A stretch of 64,000 bases of DNA from Hermodice carunculata (Eukaryota; Annelida; Polychaeta; Eunicida; Amphinomidae), in the NCBI GenBank assembly GCA_964020975.1, contig OZ026613.1, positions 61,261,668-61,325,667 on the forward strand. The letters are read 5' to 3'. Made by a program: the position numbers and the translations under genes. Shown in pieces: positions 25,701-35,200 of the stretch. The notes beneath the pieces are model-generated. The model saw only the letters and a list, made by a program, of their open reading frames with translations, had not been told where the DNA came from and did not search any database. Position 1 is the stretch's first letter; every line of letters starts with the position of its first letter.

Positions 25701-28700
25701 TCTGCTTTAAACAGTTGCTCACAGTGGAAAAAAACCTATAATTTTATTTTTGTGAAGGTTACAATGCTGTAGCAGAGACAAGTTGATCTTGACCTTATCT
25801 ATTGCTGTAAAGCCCTTTTGCAAAACCAGAAAAGTTGTCCAGGCATTTTTCTGCTTTAAAAAGTTGCTCACAGTAGAAAAAAAAAGACCTATAATTTTAT
25901 TTTTGTGAAGATTACAATGCTATAGCAGAGACTGGGTTAGTGCACCTGTGACCAGAGTTTCATTCATTTCAGTTAATTGACAAGTATCCAGTGACAACGT
26001 TCTGTGCTCCACCCACAGTTTACAGAATGATGGTGCTGTGTGATTTGACAAAGTATAGATTTAAAGCTTTGCGTCACTGTGTTAGTGCAGGAGAGCCACT
26101 GGTAGGTTGTATACTTTTCTCACAACACTTCGTCTCATTTTGTCATGGTTTAATGTGTTACATACTGCAGGGATATTCTGTGAAAATTGTATTATAATTT
26201 TGCTGGTTTTATTTATTTTATTTCATTTTATTAGCTCAGCTGACTTGTCAGTCAGCTGCACTTATAGGATGGTCCTTCGTCCATCCCTCCACAATTCACA
26301 TTTTTGACTTCTTCTCCAAAACTGTCAGCCAGATTTACTTCAAACTTGTTGGAAATGTATCTTGGATGGGTCTCTACAAAGTTTGTTCAAATGGTCATGC
26401 TCTTGATTTTGTATTTTTTTTATGATTTTTTTTTGGTCCTTTTTTTAGGGCAAATCTTAAAAAATCTTCTTCTCCAAAACCACTCACCCAATTGTTTTGA
26501 TATTACACAAGAACACTCTTAGGGGCTCTTAGATCTTAATTTGTTCACCAGGTGGTGCTGCAATTTTTTATGATTTTTGTGGTGTAGTTTTGTTATTTTC
26601 GGCTTCTTCTCCAGAACCGTCACTCAGAATAAGCTGAAACTTGGTGGATATGTTCTTTGTGGAAGGGTCAAACAAAGTTGTTCACTAGGTGGCACTGCTG
26701 TGTATTCCTGATTTTTAACGATTTTTTTTTTTTCAGTTTGAGTACCTATCAGTAAATGCACCTTTCCTATTGATTACTATGCAAGTCAATGAGCATTCTA
26801 ATGCTAATTCACCTTTTTGACTTCTCCAAAACTGTATGTCAGATTGACTTCAAACTTGGTGGCAATGTACCATGGGTGGGTCTCTATTAAGTTTGTTCAA
26901 GTGGTCAAGCTCCATTGATTTTTGGATTTTTAGCTCAGCTGACTTATCTGTCAGCTGAGCTTATGTGGTGGGTGGGCATCTATCTTGCGTCCGTCTGTCT
27001 GTTCGTTCTATTCACATACTGGAAGATTCATTGATGATCTGTGTTCTCTTAACAGCAAGGATGAAATCAAGTGACATTGGAAGGAAATTTACTGAAAAGA
27101 ACTCATTTTGAATGAAGAAAATGAGAGTGACAATAAGGCAACTTTCCTTAATCTTGAAATAGGGATTGACAACAAACAATATGTGACAAAGATTTTTGAC
27201 AAACGAGAACAATTCAAATTTGACATAGTTTCATATCCTGATATCACTGGAAACATTCCAGAGAACTTAGCCTGTGGTTTGGTCATTGGGCAGGTTTTAC
27301 ACATTAGCAGAAATACATCACAAACAAGTGAATTTATAAGGAGAAGAAGAGTACTGATGAAAAAACTATGCCACAAAACCTATGACAGCAAAAAGCTATG
27401 TAAAACTTTGTTGAAGTGTTTCCATAGATATGGAACAATACTAACACAATACAGCACTTATTCCAAGAAAACTAATATATTATATCAATCTATAGATTTA
27501 GGAAGGGCTCTAGTTGGTATACTGTAAAGTTAACTTAAACCCACCTAGAGATTTTCTCTGGTCTGTCTACGGTCAGAAACCATCATTCATTGTTGGCTCC
27601 TCCTATTTCATCACTTGGGTGAAGAGGTGACTATAGTCAATTACCTTAAACACTCACTTCACGATCATTGTTAGTACATATAAAGGGTAACATACAAGAG
27701 ACATCCATCTGTTGGCATCCACAATTCACATTTTTGACTTCTCCAAAACCACTGGTCAGATTCACCTCAAACTTGGTGAAGATGTACCTTGGGTGGGTCT
27801 CTACCAAGTTTGTTCAAATGGTCACACTCCAGTGATTTTTGGATTGTATATGAATTTTTTGGTCCTTTTTGGGGTAAATCTTATAAAATCTTCTGCGAAA
27901 CTGCTCACCCCATTGCTTTGATATCCCACAGGAACGCTCCCAGGGACTCCTAGTTCTTAATTTGTTCACCCGGTGGCACTGTATTTTATTGGTGATTTTT
28001 TTATAATTTTTTGTGTGTTTTTGCTATTTTCAATTTCTTCTCGAGAACTCTCAATCAGATTAAGCTTAAACTTTGTGGATATGTTCCTTGTGAAAGGGTC
28101 AAACAAAGTTTTTCACAAGGTGGCACTGCTATGGATTCCTGAGTTTTAATGATTTTTTCAAGTCGGGTACGTAACAGTAAATGTACCTTTACTATTGATT
28201 ACTATGCAAGTCAATGGGCATTATAATGCTAATTCACATTTTCAATTTTTTTTTCTGAAACCATCAGCCAGATTGACTTCAAATTTGGTGGCAATGTATC
28301 TTGGGTGGGTCTCTACCAAATTTTGTTCAAATGGTCACACTCCCATGATTTTTACATTTTTCACAATTTTTTTGGGGGGGGGGGGTAAAAGTTTTAATAG
28401 GAAAGTTTAACATGGGAATTTCTTGTAATAGTCGTAACTTAAATAATTTTGACCAAATTTATGTCAAACTTGGTAGGGATGTGTCTTTGATAAGTGTCTG
28501 CCTATTTTGTGCAAGTGGTCATGTTCCAGGAATTTTTGGACTTTGACCACATTCCCAAGGGCACAGCACAACTGACACAAAATTTACTGTTCACTTGATA
28601 ACTTGAGATCTGTTTCGAGTTAGGACCTAAATGTTGCACATGTTAATGTTTCTCTATGAAGGTCATATTTAGACAATACATGAGTGACCTTGACCTCATT

Positions 28701-28868
28701 TCTGGGGTCACAGTGCAACATACATGATTTTACTCTTCAATACTATAACTTGAGAACTACTGGAACTGGGACCTTGATATTGCACATGTTACAGAGCCAC
28801 AAGTGTCATAGATTTCCAGGTCAGCTGAGCATGGGCTGTTCACTCAGCCCTCTTGTTTTTTTATTTTC

Positions 28869-28908
<40 letters not shown>

Positions 28909-29605
28909 TTGTCATAAAAAGTGTAACTTCAAGTATGTGTTATTGTGGATCTTAAACTTGGTTTTAGTTGTGCCCTGTTTGATCCATATTGGTTCAGTTA
29001 AAATACTGTTTAATCAGAACTATATACTCATAGCCATTGAGCCTGAAAGGTTGGTTCTTCTTCTGGGTAGAGTGCCTGGGGGCTGGATTTGTTGGAGACT
29101 GTGGTTGTGGTGGCGAGTCACTTGGTGCAATCAGCCCAGGTGAAGTGACAGGAACAGAGAAGGGTAGCTGGGGAGGGGTATACACTGTAGGTTCATCCAC
29201 AGCAGCAGATGAGTCAGGGGTTGTGACCTCTGTTTCTGTATCCCTGAATGGGATACTTATTGGGTAATGCATACATTCCTATTGATTACAATGCAAGTCA
29301 GTGGGAATTGCTATGATCTCCATCATAAATTAGTAGGCGGTATTCTTTTAAACATCAGATCTATATTGGTTGGTCAACATCACAAATGATATAAATCTGG
29401 ATAATACAAAGATAATGTTCAGTAAAATAGTTAGATTCCATGGTCCAATTGATACAGATACAACCTCAGGTGTTCTTTCACGTAGTGTTGCTTGTGTCAT
29501 CTATGTCTCCATGCTTTTACATTTGAGTAGAACCCAGAGGTGATTGAGATGTGGCAGCAGAGCACTGGGCATATTATTCGTGAAGGATATGGTCAAACAG
29601 AAACT
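10514..29605 (+). CDS. ACSM-like: Acyl-CoA synthetase, medium-chain, mitochondrial (ACSM type); 10 exons, 3' part not found
   Basis: Ten exons totalling 1200 nt (400 codons) join with consistent phases and canonical GT/AG borders. Residues 1 to about 45 form an Arg/Ser-rich, acid-free presequence typical of mitochondrial import. The body reads as an ANL-superfamily enzyme: NPAFWW (about 97-102), [14 protein letters not shown], the P-loop TSGTTGHPK (252-260), the ACSM-like [14 protein letters not shown] stretch in exon 8, and EGYGQTE (393-399) at the last exon seen. ACSM enzymes adenylate medium-chain fatty acids with ATP and transfer the acyl group to CoA in the mitochondrial matrix. Family length is about 570-580 residues, so roughly 175 residues (the rest of the N-domain, the hinge and the mobile C-terminal domain) are absent. 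They may lie in the gap at 32001-32200 or be lost. The start is the only ATG giving the presequence. Confidence 0.9.
10784..13588. other. ACSM intron 1
   Basis: 2.8 kb. It contains a hairpin-like repeat edge gtacccctc...agggtac (11148-11178), a C-run (12159-12177), and a copy (about 12340-12880) of the CAAGGTCA-bearing family seen at 4980-5170. The rest is unrecognised. Confidence 0.6.
13589..13686 (+). CDS. ACSM-like: ACSM-like exon 2 (residues 91-123)
   Basis: Acceptor aacatttcag, donor gcaa|gtaaag, 98 nt, phase 0 in and phase 2 out. Reads [20 protein letters not shown] then [13 protein letters not shown], the standard ACSM segment with the NPAFWW signature. It lacks a Met, so an ATG-based search misses it. 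Confidence 0.9.
13687..15319. repeat. ACSM intron 2, with two interspersed repeats
   Basis: 13740-13870 is similar to 25040-25170 (shared 'aattcttgtgggct'). 14430-14740 is similar to 34090-34250 (shared 'ctatcaagat', 'aaagctg', 'gactcagtc', 'ggggaaa'). Neither family is recognised. A C-run followed by an A-run lies at about 14983-14999. Confidence 0.5.
15320..15429 (+). CDS. ACSM-like: ACSM-like exon 3 (residues 123-160)
   Basis: Acceptor gcatttcag, donor atgg|gtaagt, 110 nt, phase 2 in and phase 1 out. Reads [20 protein letters not shown] then [17 protein letters not shown], a core N-domain segment. Confidence 0.92.
15500..16105 (+). repeat. Tandem ~149-bp repeats in ACSM intron 3
   Basis: Units start with 'agaaccagataagct(a/g)ggatca' at about 15507, 15656, 15806 and 15950, with a partial one near 16074 (spacing about 149, 150, 144). 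Each unit also holds 'caagtttgaagga' and a GACCTTGACC...AAGGTCACC pair. It begins about 70 bp after exon 3, just behind a palindrome-like ctcggctcatataggcccgag stretch (about 15442). Confidence 0.65.
16450..16929 (+). mobile_element. DNA-transposon-like coding remnant
   Basis: An open frame contains [20 protein letters not shown] and later [19 protein letters not shown]. This Ser/Asp/Glu-rich leader ending in EIRP resembles the N-termini of transposon-linked proteins common in aquatic invertebrates. Only the leader is present, so the family call is weak. The last ~200 bp (16725-16929) form the left arm of the inverted repeat described next. It lies in ACSM intron 3. Confidence 0.3.
16725..17795. 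repeat. Foldback (long inverted repeat) in ACSM intron 3
   Basis: 16725-16950 is clearly similar to the reverse complement of about 17510-17795. Shared words include 'ctacgacaaag', 'gagtctgtgccca', 'ctggtgcttgggaag', 'cattgtgcaaaaatt', 'aagtgactggttgaa' and 'aggccatct'. The arms are roughly 230-290 bp with small indels, around a spacer of about 560 bp that includes a T/A-run (17350-17385). It is probably two oppositely oriented copies of one element. Confidence 0.65.
17796..18946. other. Rest of ACSM intron 3
   Basis: No exon is seen. A single 'gagctgacttatcagtcagctgagct' stretch at about 18413-18438 is the start sequence of the 510-bp-unit repeat family found at 26.2 and 52.4 kb. Confidence 0.5.
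18947..19065 (+). CDS. ACSM-like: ACSM-like exon 4 (residues 160-199)
   Basis: Acceptor tgtttgtag, donor cag|gtaact, 119 nt, phase 1 in and phase 0 out. Reads [20 protein letters not shown], then [24 protein letters not shown] and [10 protein letters not shown] are typical of the family. Confidence 0.92.
19524..19582 (+). CDS. ACSM-like: ACSM-like exon 5 (residues 200-219)
   Basis: Acceptor tgatttttcag, donor ccag|gtacag, 59 nt, phase 0 in and phase 2 out. Reads [20 protein letters not shown], matching the ACSM 'SECPSLR.K..V' segment. Confidence 0.88.
19583..20883. repeat. ACSM intron 5: C-run, dispersed repeat, minisatellite
   Basis: 19622-19641 is a C homopolymer. 20045-20090 ('aagtggtcacata...caagtggtct') is a short dispersed repeat also present at 35455-35500. 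20610-20835 is a degenerate tandem repeat of about 56 bp ('aataaatcaag(g/a)t(g/a)gcagaatc'). The Penelope-like fragment is listed separately. Confidence 0.55.
20193..20429 (+). mobile_element. Penelope-like element fragment: Cys cluster and GIY-YIG endonuclease start
   Basis: One frame reads CNCNNCKYC, then after a stop, [20 protein letters not shown] followed by [11 protein letters not shown]. This is the Cys-rich linker and first half of the GIY-YIG endonuclease of Penelope-like retroelements, whose usual text is 'IYLI.C..C...YVG.T...L..R..EH'. It breaks off right after REH. It is a decayed, truncated copy within ACSM intron 5, on the same strand as the gene. Confidence 0.75.
20884..20938 (+). 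CDS. ACSM-like: ACSM-like exon 6 (residues 219-237)
   Basis: Acceptor gaatttcag, donor gag|gtaaga, 55 nt, phase 2 in and phase 0 out. Reads [18 protein letters not shown], the ACSM 'DGWLNFKKLLNEAS' segment. Confidence 0.9.
20939..22156. other. ACSM intron 6
   Basis: 1.2 kb with no gene or clear element. A C-rich run lies at about 21190-21216. Confidence 0.6.
22157..22278 (+). CDS. ACSM-like: ACSM-like exon 7 with the AMP-binding P-loop (residues 238-278)
   Basis: Acceptor catgttgtag, donor gcaa|gtaagg, 122 nt, phase 0 in and phase 2 out. Reads [20 protein letters not shown], then [16 protein letters not shown]. The Ser/Thr/Gly-rich loop ending in Lys is the phosphate-binding signature of adenylate-forming enzymes. 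Confidence 0.94.
22279..24614. other. ACSM intron 7, with a perfect hairpin
   Basis: 2.3 kb. T-run at 22423-22434, A-run at 22839-22848, G-run at about 24166-24181. A perfect 19-bp inverted repeat at 24034-24076 is listed as its own feature. No exon seen. Confidence 0.6.
24034..24076. repeat. Perfect 19-bp stem, 5-nt loop hairpin
   Basis: aatgttgcttgcagaaatg (24034-24052) and its exact reverse complement (24058-24076) flank the loop catca. Pairing does not extend outward. It lies in ACSM intron 7, so it would be present in the pre-mRNA. Confidence 0.8.
24615..24777 (+). CDS. ACSM-like: ACSM-like exon 8 (residues 278-332)
   Basis: Acceptor tattatgaag, donor cag|gtaata, 163 nt, phase 2 in and phase 0 out. 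Reads [20 protein letters not shown], then [20 protein letters not shown] and onward to [16 protein letters not shown] is a hallmark of the ACSM substrate-pocket region. Confidence 0.93.
24778..25972. repeat. ACSM intron 8, with a 149-bp tandem duplication
   Basis: 25632-25780 and 25781-25931 are near-identical tandem copies ('agttgatcttgacc' to 'tagcagagac'), ending about 40 bp before the exon 9 acceptor. 25040-25170 is a repeat shared with 13740-13870. G-run at about 25346-25357. Confidence 0.7.
25973..26101 (+). CDS. ACSM-like: ACSM-like exon 9 (residues 333-375)
   Basis: Acceptor ttcatttcag, donor ctg|gtaggt, 129 nt, phase 0 both sides. Reads [20 protein letters not shown], then [23 protein letters not shown]; 'APPTVYRM' and 'C.SAGEPL' are strong ANL/ACSM motifs. 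Confidence 0.93.
26232..28860 (+). repeat. Composite repeat of ~510-bp units in ACSM intron 9
   Basis: Begins tagctcagctgacttgtcag (26232; again at 26935). The phrase 'tcacatttt(t)gacttctccaaaac' recurs at about 26300, 26812, 27727 and 28232, about 505-511 bp apart within each pair. Every unit contains the blocks 'cttggtgg..atgta', 'gttcac..ggtggcactg', 'caaacaaagtt' and 'ctattgattactatgcaagt' in the same order. It closes with CTCTTGTT (28850-28857) before a long T-run (28870-28907). A Penelope fragment interrupts it near 27010-27690. Another copy lies at 52440-53600. Confidence 0.65.
27055..27530 (+). mobile_element. Penelope-like element fragment: reverse transcriptase C-terminal part
   Basis: An open frame reads [20 protein letters not shown], then [40 protein letters not shown] and [20 protein letters not shown]. 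This is the conserved region after the palm of Penelope-like RTs ('FLDLEI', 'YDKRD.F.F.V..FP...GNIP...AYG.FI.QL.R'). No palm catalytic motif or GIY-YIG domain is attached. It sits inside the 510-bp-unit repeat, in ACSM intron 9. Confidence 0.8.
28861..29530. other. 3' part of ACSM intron 9
   Basis: T-run at 28870-28907. Open frames overlap on both strands at 28994-29272; the minus one is Pro/Ser/Thr-rich and unrecognised. 29262-29310 holds another scrap of the 510-bp-unit family ('cctattgattacaatgcaag'). Confidence 0.5.
29531..29605 (+). CDS. ACSM-like: ACSM-like exon 10 (residues 376-400), last exon found
   Basis: Acceptor catttgagtag, donor act|gtgagt, 75 nt, phase 0 both sides. Reads [20 protein letters not shown] then GQTET; GYGQTE is the adenylation motif that closes over ATP. 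The good donor shows the gene continues, but I did not find the next exon. Confidence 0.92.
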
Positions 29606-29955
29606 GTGAGTACCAGTACATATTTCATACCATGTTCACTTCAGTTGTAACATACCCCAACTTGGGACTAGTATTTTTTTAACTTTACAAATTCACAGCT
29701 GATGCATCCAGTATCAGAAGCCAGTCTACTACAAACAGATAAAATTTCAAATTGATTAGTTCATGAGGCTCCTTCATTCCTTCGTTTCTCACATCTTCTC
29801 TTCCTGCTTTCATCCTTCTCTCGCTTTCATGCTTCCCTCCTCCCTTTATAGGGAGGCAGGGTTTCTGCTGGTAGGAGAGGTTGTGTAGCTTAGATTAAAC
29901 AGTACATGTAAGTTGTAACCCAACACACACACACAAACATTCTTGGCAACTAGGG
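29606..29955. other. Intron start, no feature seen
   Basis: Pyrimidine-rich stretch at about 29770-29850 and a short CA run at 29923-29936. Confidence 0.5.
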
Positions 29956-31307
29956 AAACTTCTGGAACATGTTATTTGTCAAACTTCTGGAACATGTTAT
30001 TTGTAAACATCTAGCTAAGCATATTGATAAGCATAACTTATTAACAACATTCCAACATGGCTTTCGTCAAGCAAGATCTTGCGAGACACAGCTTCTAATT
30101 ACCACTCATGATCTTATGTATTATTGGGACAAAAAAATTCAAGTTGACATAGCTGTATTAGACTTTAGCAAGGCCTTTGATACCGTACCCCATGAAAGAC
30201 TCTTAAACAAGCTTCAGCATTACGGTATCAAAGACCCTATACATAAATGGATTACCAACTTTCTTAAGAATAGAGACCAACGAGTGGTAGTTGACGGAGA
30301 ACACTCAGACTCGGTACATGTAGATTCCGGTGTTCCTCAAGGAACGGTCCTTGGACCAATTCTGTTTTTGCTACATATAAACGATCTCCCGGATAATGTT
30401 ACATCACATGTACGTTTATTTGCAGATGATTGTTTACTATACAGGCCTATTAAAAACCATAATGACCAACACATGCTACAAAAAGACCTTGATTCCCTTA
30501 CCGCTTGGTGCGATAAGTGGGGCATGAGATTTAACGCCAGCAAATGTGAAGTCATGAGGCTGTCGAGATCAAGAACACCATTTTTGAAAACATACTCAAT
30601 TAGTAACCAATCTCTTCAAGAAGTCTCATCTGCTAAATACCTCGGTATAACAATCTCGGATACGCTCGAATGGTCAAATCATGTATCAAATGTCTGTAAG
30701 AAAGCTAATTCTACTTTATCATTCCTACGTAGGAACTTGAGTCATTGTCCTCCTAAATTGAGAGAAACTGCATATTTTTCACTGATACGTTCAGTGCTAG
30801 AATATAGTTCATCAGTATGGGACCCTTACATTGATAAGGATATTAAAGCCTTGGAAAGGATCCAGAGGCAAGCAGCTCGCTTTGTAAAACAAGACTATGG
30901 ACGCACCAGCAGTGTAACCGCTATGTTGGCCGACCTAGGTTGGCACGATCTCTCAGATCGCAGGAAGGACATACGTTTGACTCTCTTCTATAAAATTGTG
31001 AATCAGCTGGTAGCTGTTCCGACAGAAAATATATTAATACGTGCAGACTCAAGAACCAGAACAAAACATAATTTTAAGTTCCGAGCTATTCAATCAGCAA
31101 GTTCAATTTTTAGACAATCTTTCTTTGTAAATACAATTAACCAATGGAACAATCTTGACCAGAACATTGCGGATAGCCCGAGCCTGTCATTATTTAAGGG
31201 TCGTCTCAAGACGCACTCTGACTAGTTAGTATAAAGTACACTCTCTCCATTGGCGAGATACTCCCTTAGGGAGGTTGGCCAATTATTATACAGATACAGA
31301 TACAGAT
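29956..31307 (+). mobile_element. 5'-truncated LINE (jockey/CR1-like) with an open RT frame
   Basis: One uninterrupted 418-residue frame (29969-31225) covers most of a non-LTR reverse transcriptase: HGFRQARSCETQL, the catalytic block DIAVLDFSKAFDTVPHERLL, GVPQGTVLGPILFLLHIND, FADDCLLY (the catalytic Asp pair), LGITISDTLEWSNH and the tail WDPYIDKDIKALERIQRQAA. The 5' endonuclease half is missing, as in most LINE copies. The 3' UTR has a small stem (ctcccttagggag, 31261-31273) and ends in a hexamer tail, (acagat)3 at 31290-31307. At the 5' edge a 24-bp sequence is repeated directly (29956-29979, 29981-30004). The open frame suggests a recent insertion. It lies in what should be ACSM intron 10. 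Confidence 0.9.
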
Positions 31308-32000
31308 GTGTATTCCTATTAGATAATATAAAATATTTAATAAGCTTGTTATATTTGCAATTTGGGCACTGGTACTGAACTTTGTATGAAAATTTCAGTT
31401 GTATTGTCACACAGATTAACATGTATAGGTAACTGTGAGAATTAGGTTTGGTGTTTCTAAAGGCAACAGTTTCCATGCAGAGTAAAAATCTTGAAATTTG
31501 TGTCAATTGACGTTTACTGGGGAACATGCGGTAAAGAAGGTTGTACTTTTTTCTTCACACATAATGATGAATTATGCATTTAACTTGGGTTTAGAATTTC
31601 TCATTGATTCATACTGGAAACATAATTTAGCCATCTCATAAGATATTCTGCAATCAAACAATAAAAGTACATGTAATTGCATTGCTCTATCCCTTATTTT
31701 ACCTTTATTTCAAACATGATTTGCACAACATAGTTCACATGAACTTTTTTACAAGCTTTGCTTGTTGGGGTAATGTGCCACCTAACTGTGAATTCCATAG
31801 GCTTTTGTCTCCAGTAGCAGTTCTTTAGCTTTGTGTTTTTTTTTGAAACCTGACAGCTAATGACCTGTTACAAACTTGCTATATGTCTGCCAGTGTCAGC
31901 TTGAGGGTTAAAAACACGGAGATTGACAAAAGAACTAAAGGCAGCATTTCTGCGACTTGCATTTGTTTGAGTGTATGTTTGTTTCACTCCTGTGTGTTGG
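31308..32000. other. No gene seen
   Basis: AT-rich DNA up to the gap. No ACSM exon is detected. Confidence 0.5.
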
Positions 32001-32200
32001 NNNNNNNNNNNNNNNNNNNNNNNNNNNNNNNNNNNNNNNNNNNNNNNNNNNNNNNNNNNNNNNNNNNNNNNNNNNNNNNNNNNNNNNNNNNNNNNNNNNN
32101 NNNNNNNNNNNNNNNNNNNNNNNNNNNNNNNNNNNNNNNNNNNNNNNNNNNNNNNNNNNNNNNNNNNNNNNNNNNNNNNNNNNNNNNNNNNNNNNNNNNN
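32001..32200. other. Assembly gap (200 N)
   Basis: Exactly 200 N, the same length as the second gap, so a placeholder of unknown true size. The flanks do not overlap each other. It lies where the missing ACSM C-terminal exons would be expected. Confidence 0.95.
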
Positions 32201-35200
32201 TGGTCACATTGTTACATGGGTGTTTTAATGACATTGTGACGACATGCCGTAAACATTGTTAAGCAACTTGAGCTCATAGACATCATTAACCAATGAGTTG
32301 TTTTGTCTTCCATACAGCCTCTTTCAGATAAATTCAACTGAGAAATAGACAGTTGTTATGTCAAAAAAAATCTGTTCACAACAGCTGGGGTTCATTCATT
32401 GCAGGTAAAAGTGTAGTATAGATATGTGGGATGTGTGCATATTTTTGATATGCTGTTATTCATGTTTGTAATATATATATGTTTCATAATATACCTTAGA
32501 CTCTTATATCTAAGTGTTTTGAACTGGACAAGTTTCAATTGTAATATGTTTGTGTGTTTCTATATTTACACACTGTAGATACAATTTAATTAGCACAGAT
32601 ATATTTTGGGGAAAAATAAGGTATTTTCTATGTGATCTTTTTTTAAATACAGCATGTATGAAACATGCATGGACAACATGTGTGTTGGGTGCACTGGTAA
32701 TGTTTGATGAGGTGATAATATCACATGTTATTTTGGGCATATAACTGAAATCATTTGGCTGGGAAGCAGTTTATGTTATGCCTAAGGTGCTATAGGATCT
32801 ACACTACACCATAATGAAACTGTCTATTTTGTGTATGGCGCTGTGGAATGATTCACACTTTTTGTAACAGATGAGCATGCACATGTATTTCTGTGACCAC
32901 CAGACAGTGTAGCAGTTGCACACTTAATATGATTTAGGACTAAGACACAGAAGTACAATATTCTTCTAATTTAGAACCCCAACTTTGAATAATTATACAG
33001 TGGACCCTTTCATGAGATCAGAGACTACTCCTACCTCTACACATACAAAAATTTGTTTATTTTTGTGTGTTTTTATGCAGTTGTCTATTTTTGTCATTTA
33101 AAATATAGTGTAGCGGTAGGATGCAGAAATCTACAAAGCAGTCTTTCAAAACAAGGGTATGATTCAAAGCAAAGTAGTGCACTCTCAAAACTGAGATGAT
33201 GATACAAAATATACATCATCAGTTGATATGCAGTATATTATTTAACATAATACAGCTAATTCATTTGTGAAGCTGGTCATAAAACTATCCATTGTGTTTT
33301 GAGGAATAATGAATCAATGTATCAGTTTTGTGCTTCTCAGATAAAGAGACATCATTAGTAGGAGTAGATTCTTGTGTCAGAAGGAAGAAGAAACACAATG
33401 CATAAAAGGCAGAGTGATTTCTTGTTTACTAAGGCACAAGGATCCATAACCATGAGTGATGTTTCTCACTGTTTGTGCATGATTTTGGGGGTGTAACATT
33501 CATTCATTCTTTGAACGTCATGTTTTTCAACAATCCTAGAAGCTGAGCTGAATATTTCTTACCTCTGATATCTTACCCTGGCATGCATCAGTGGTTTGGC
33601 CAAAATAACAGATAATAAACATAGCACTTTTTACATATATTTTAGCCAATTTTCATGGATGAAGACATCAGAAGTTTCTGCTGTATACATAAACCATGCT
33701 CAAAGAGCACCCAGACTCAAATTCATGAACATATATATGATATTTTGTTCTCTGAACAGAATCAAAGGTCAATTGATTCTGCCAAGGAACACAGTCTGTA
33801 ATTATGGCAGTATGTTTTGATTTAATTGAGAAAAAAGTTCAACAAGGTGACCAATTTTGTGAAGATGAAACCTTTTTCTTTATCAAACTGGCCAAAACTT
33901 TTTTGTTGCACACTTCAGTGGTTTCATATTTTGTCATGTATACACAGTTTTGAATGAGAATTGTAGATAAGGTCAAGAGCTTTCCTCTGACATCACTTTT
34001 GTTTGGGCTCTTGGTGCCTAACACACACCATGCTGCCTTGATCTGTTCCCATGTAAACTGACCAAAACAACTGGTGCTCAAATATCTGCTTCAATATTTT
34101 GGACCATTTTCAACAGTAAAGAAAAATAATTTGGATGAAAAGTGTAGATCTATCAAGATAACATGAGTTGGACACTTAGCACGTAACCCATGCCAGGGAA
34201 AGCTGTCGACTCAGTCATAATTCATGGGGAAAGGATTCATCCTAGAGCAAAAGGATTGAAAACCTGATTGTAGAATACATAAATGGAATGTAATGTTTTC
34301 TTCACAACAATTTCATGTTACTGTGCACTTGCAGATGTTTTCATTCATAGATAAGATTTAAAGATTTTGAGGAATTCAGTTTCAAATCCCTCTTGTTTCT
34401 GTGATGCAAGTTCAAGCGATTGTAACTTTGTATCTTTTTCTTATAGGTTAGAAGGAAGAATATACATTCATGGCATTATGAAGTTTTAGTCTAGTTTAAT
34501 GGATGGGAAAGTCAAAGATCTTGCACTGACTCTTTACCAAACAAACCAAGCTGAAGTCATGAGAGACATTAATTTTTTTTTTTTTCATTTATGATTACCA
34601 ACCTTTGACAAAATCGTAAAACGTGTTATTTTGTTTGAAACACTAGACAACAAAAGTGTCAAATTTTCTCAATAAATCTTACCTCATTAAGAAATATAAG
34701 CATCATAAAACAACAAATTATTGCTTTTGCAAAAGAAATGTGACACTTTAACTTTGCAGTCTCCTATTTTTAACATTAACACAATGAATATCAAATTATG
34801 GGGCACTTTTAACATTTGTAGTCTTTTTCTAAATAAACAAAATAGAAGTTACAGCCCAAAGTTCTACCCGACTTTGCAATGTGTTTGTTTGACAATCAGT
34901 ACAAAATAGTTCAGAGCTACAGAAGTGCAACTTATGATAGGTTTTCCATTCTCAAAGCAACAGATGCACAGTTAGTGATCTTTCCAGCAGTGCTGATTCT
35001 GACTGGGCCCCATTGTATCAAGAGGCACAAATACACAGAAACCTGTATCATGATGGTATTGAAATAAAAAGATCTAACTTTTCTAAAATGTTAATTGTTG
35101 CTTTAAGGGAACCAACATTTGAGTTGGAACTAAAGGTTGGTTACTACATCACTGTTCAAGGGTGATACATGGGATTCAGGCGTCCTGGAAGTGGATAATT

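Noticed and set aside
28994-29272. Pro/Ser/Thr-rich minus-strand frame, possibly a retroelement tail
   Set aside because: Too low-complexity and short to assign; no motif on either side.
32001-32200. Overlap-type false gap, as at 56.2 kb
   Set aside because: The two flanks share no more than 3 bp, so this gap may hide real sequence.
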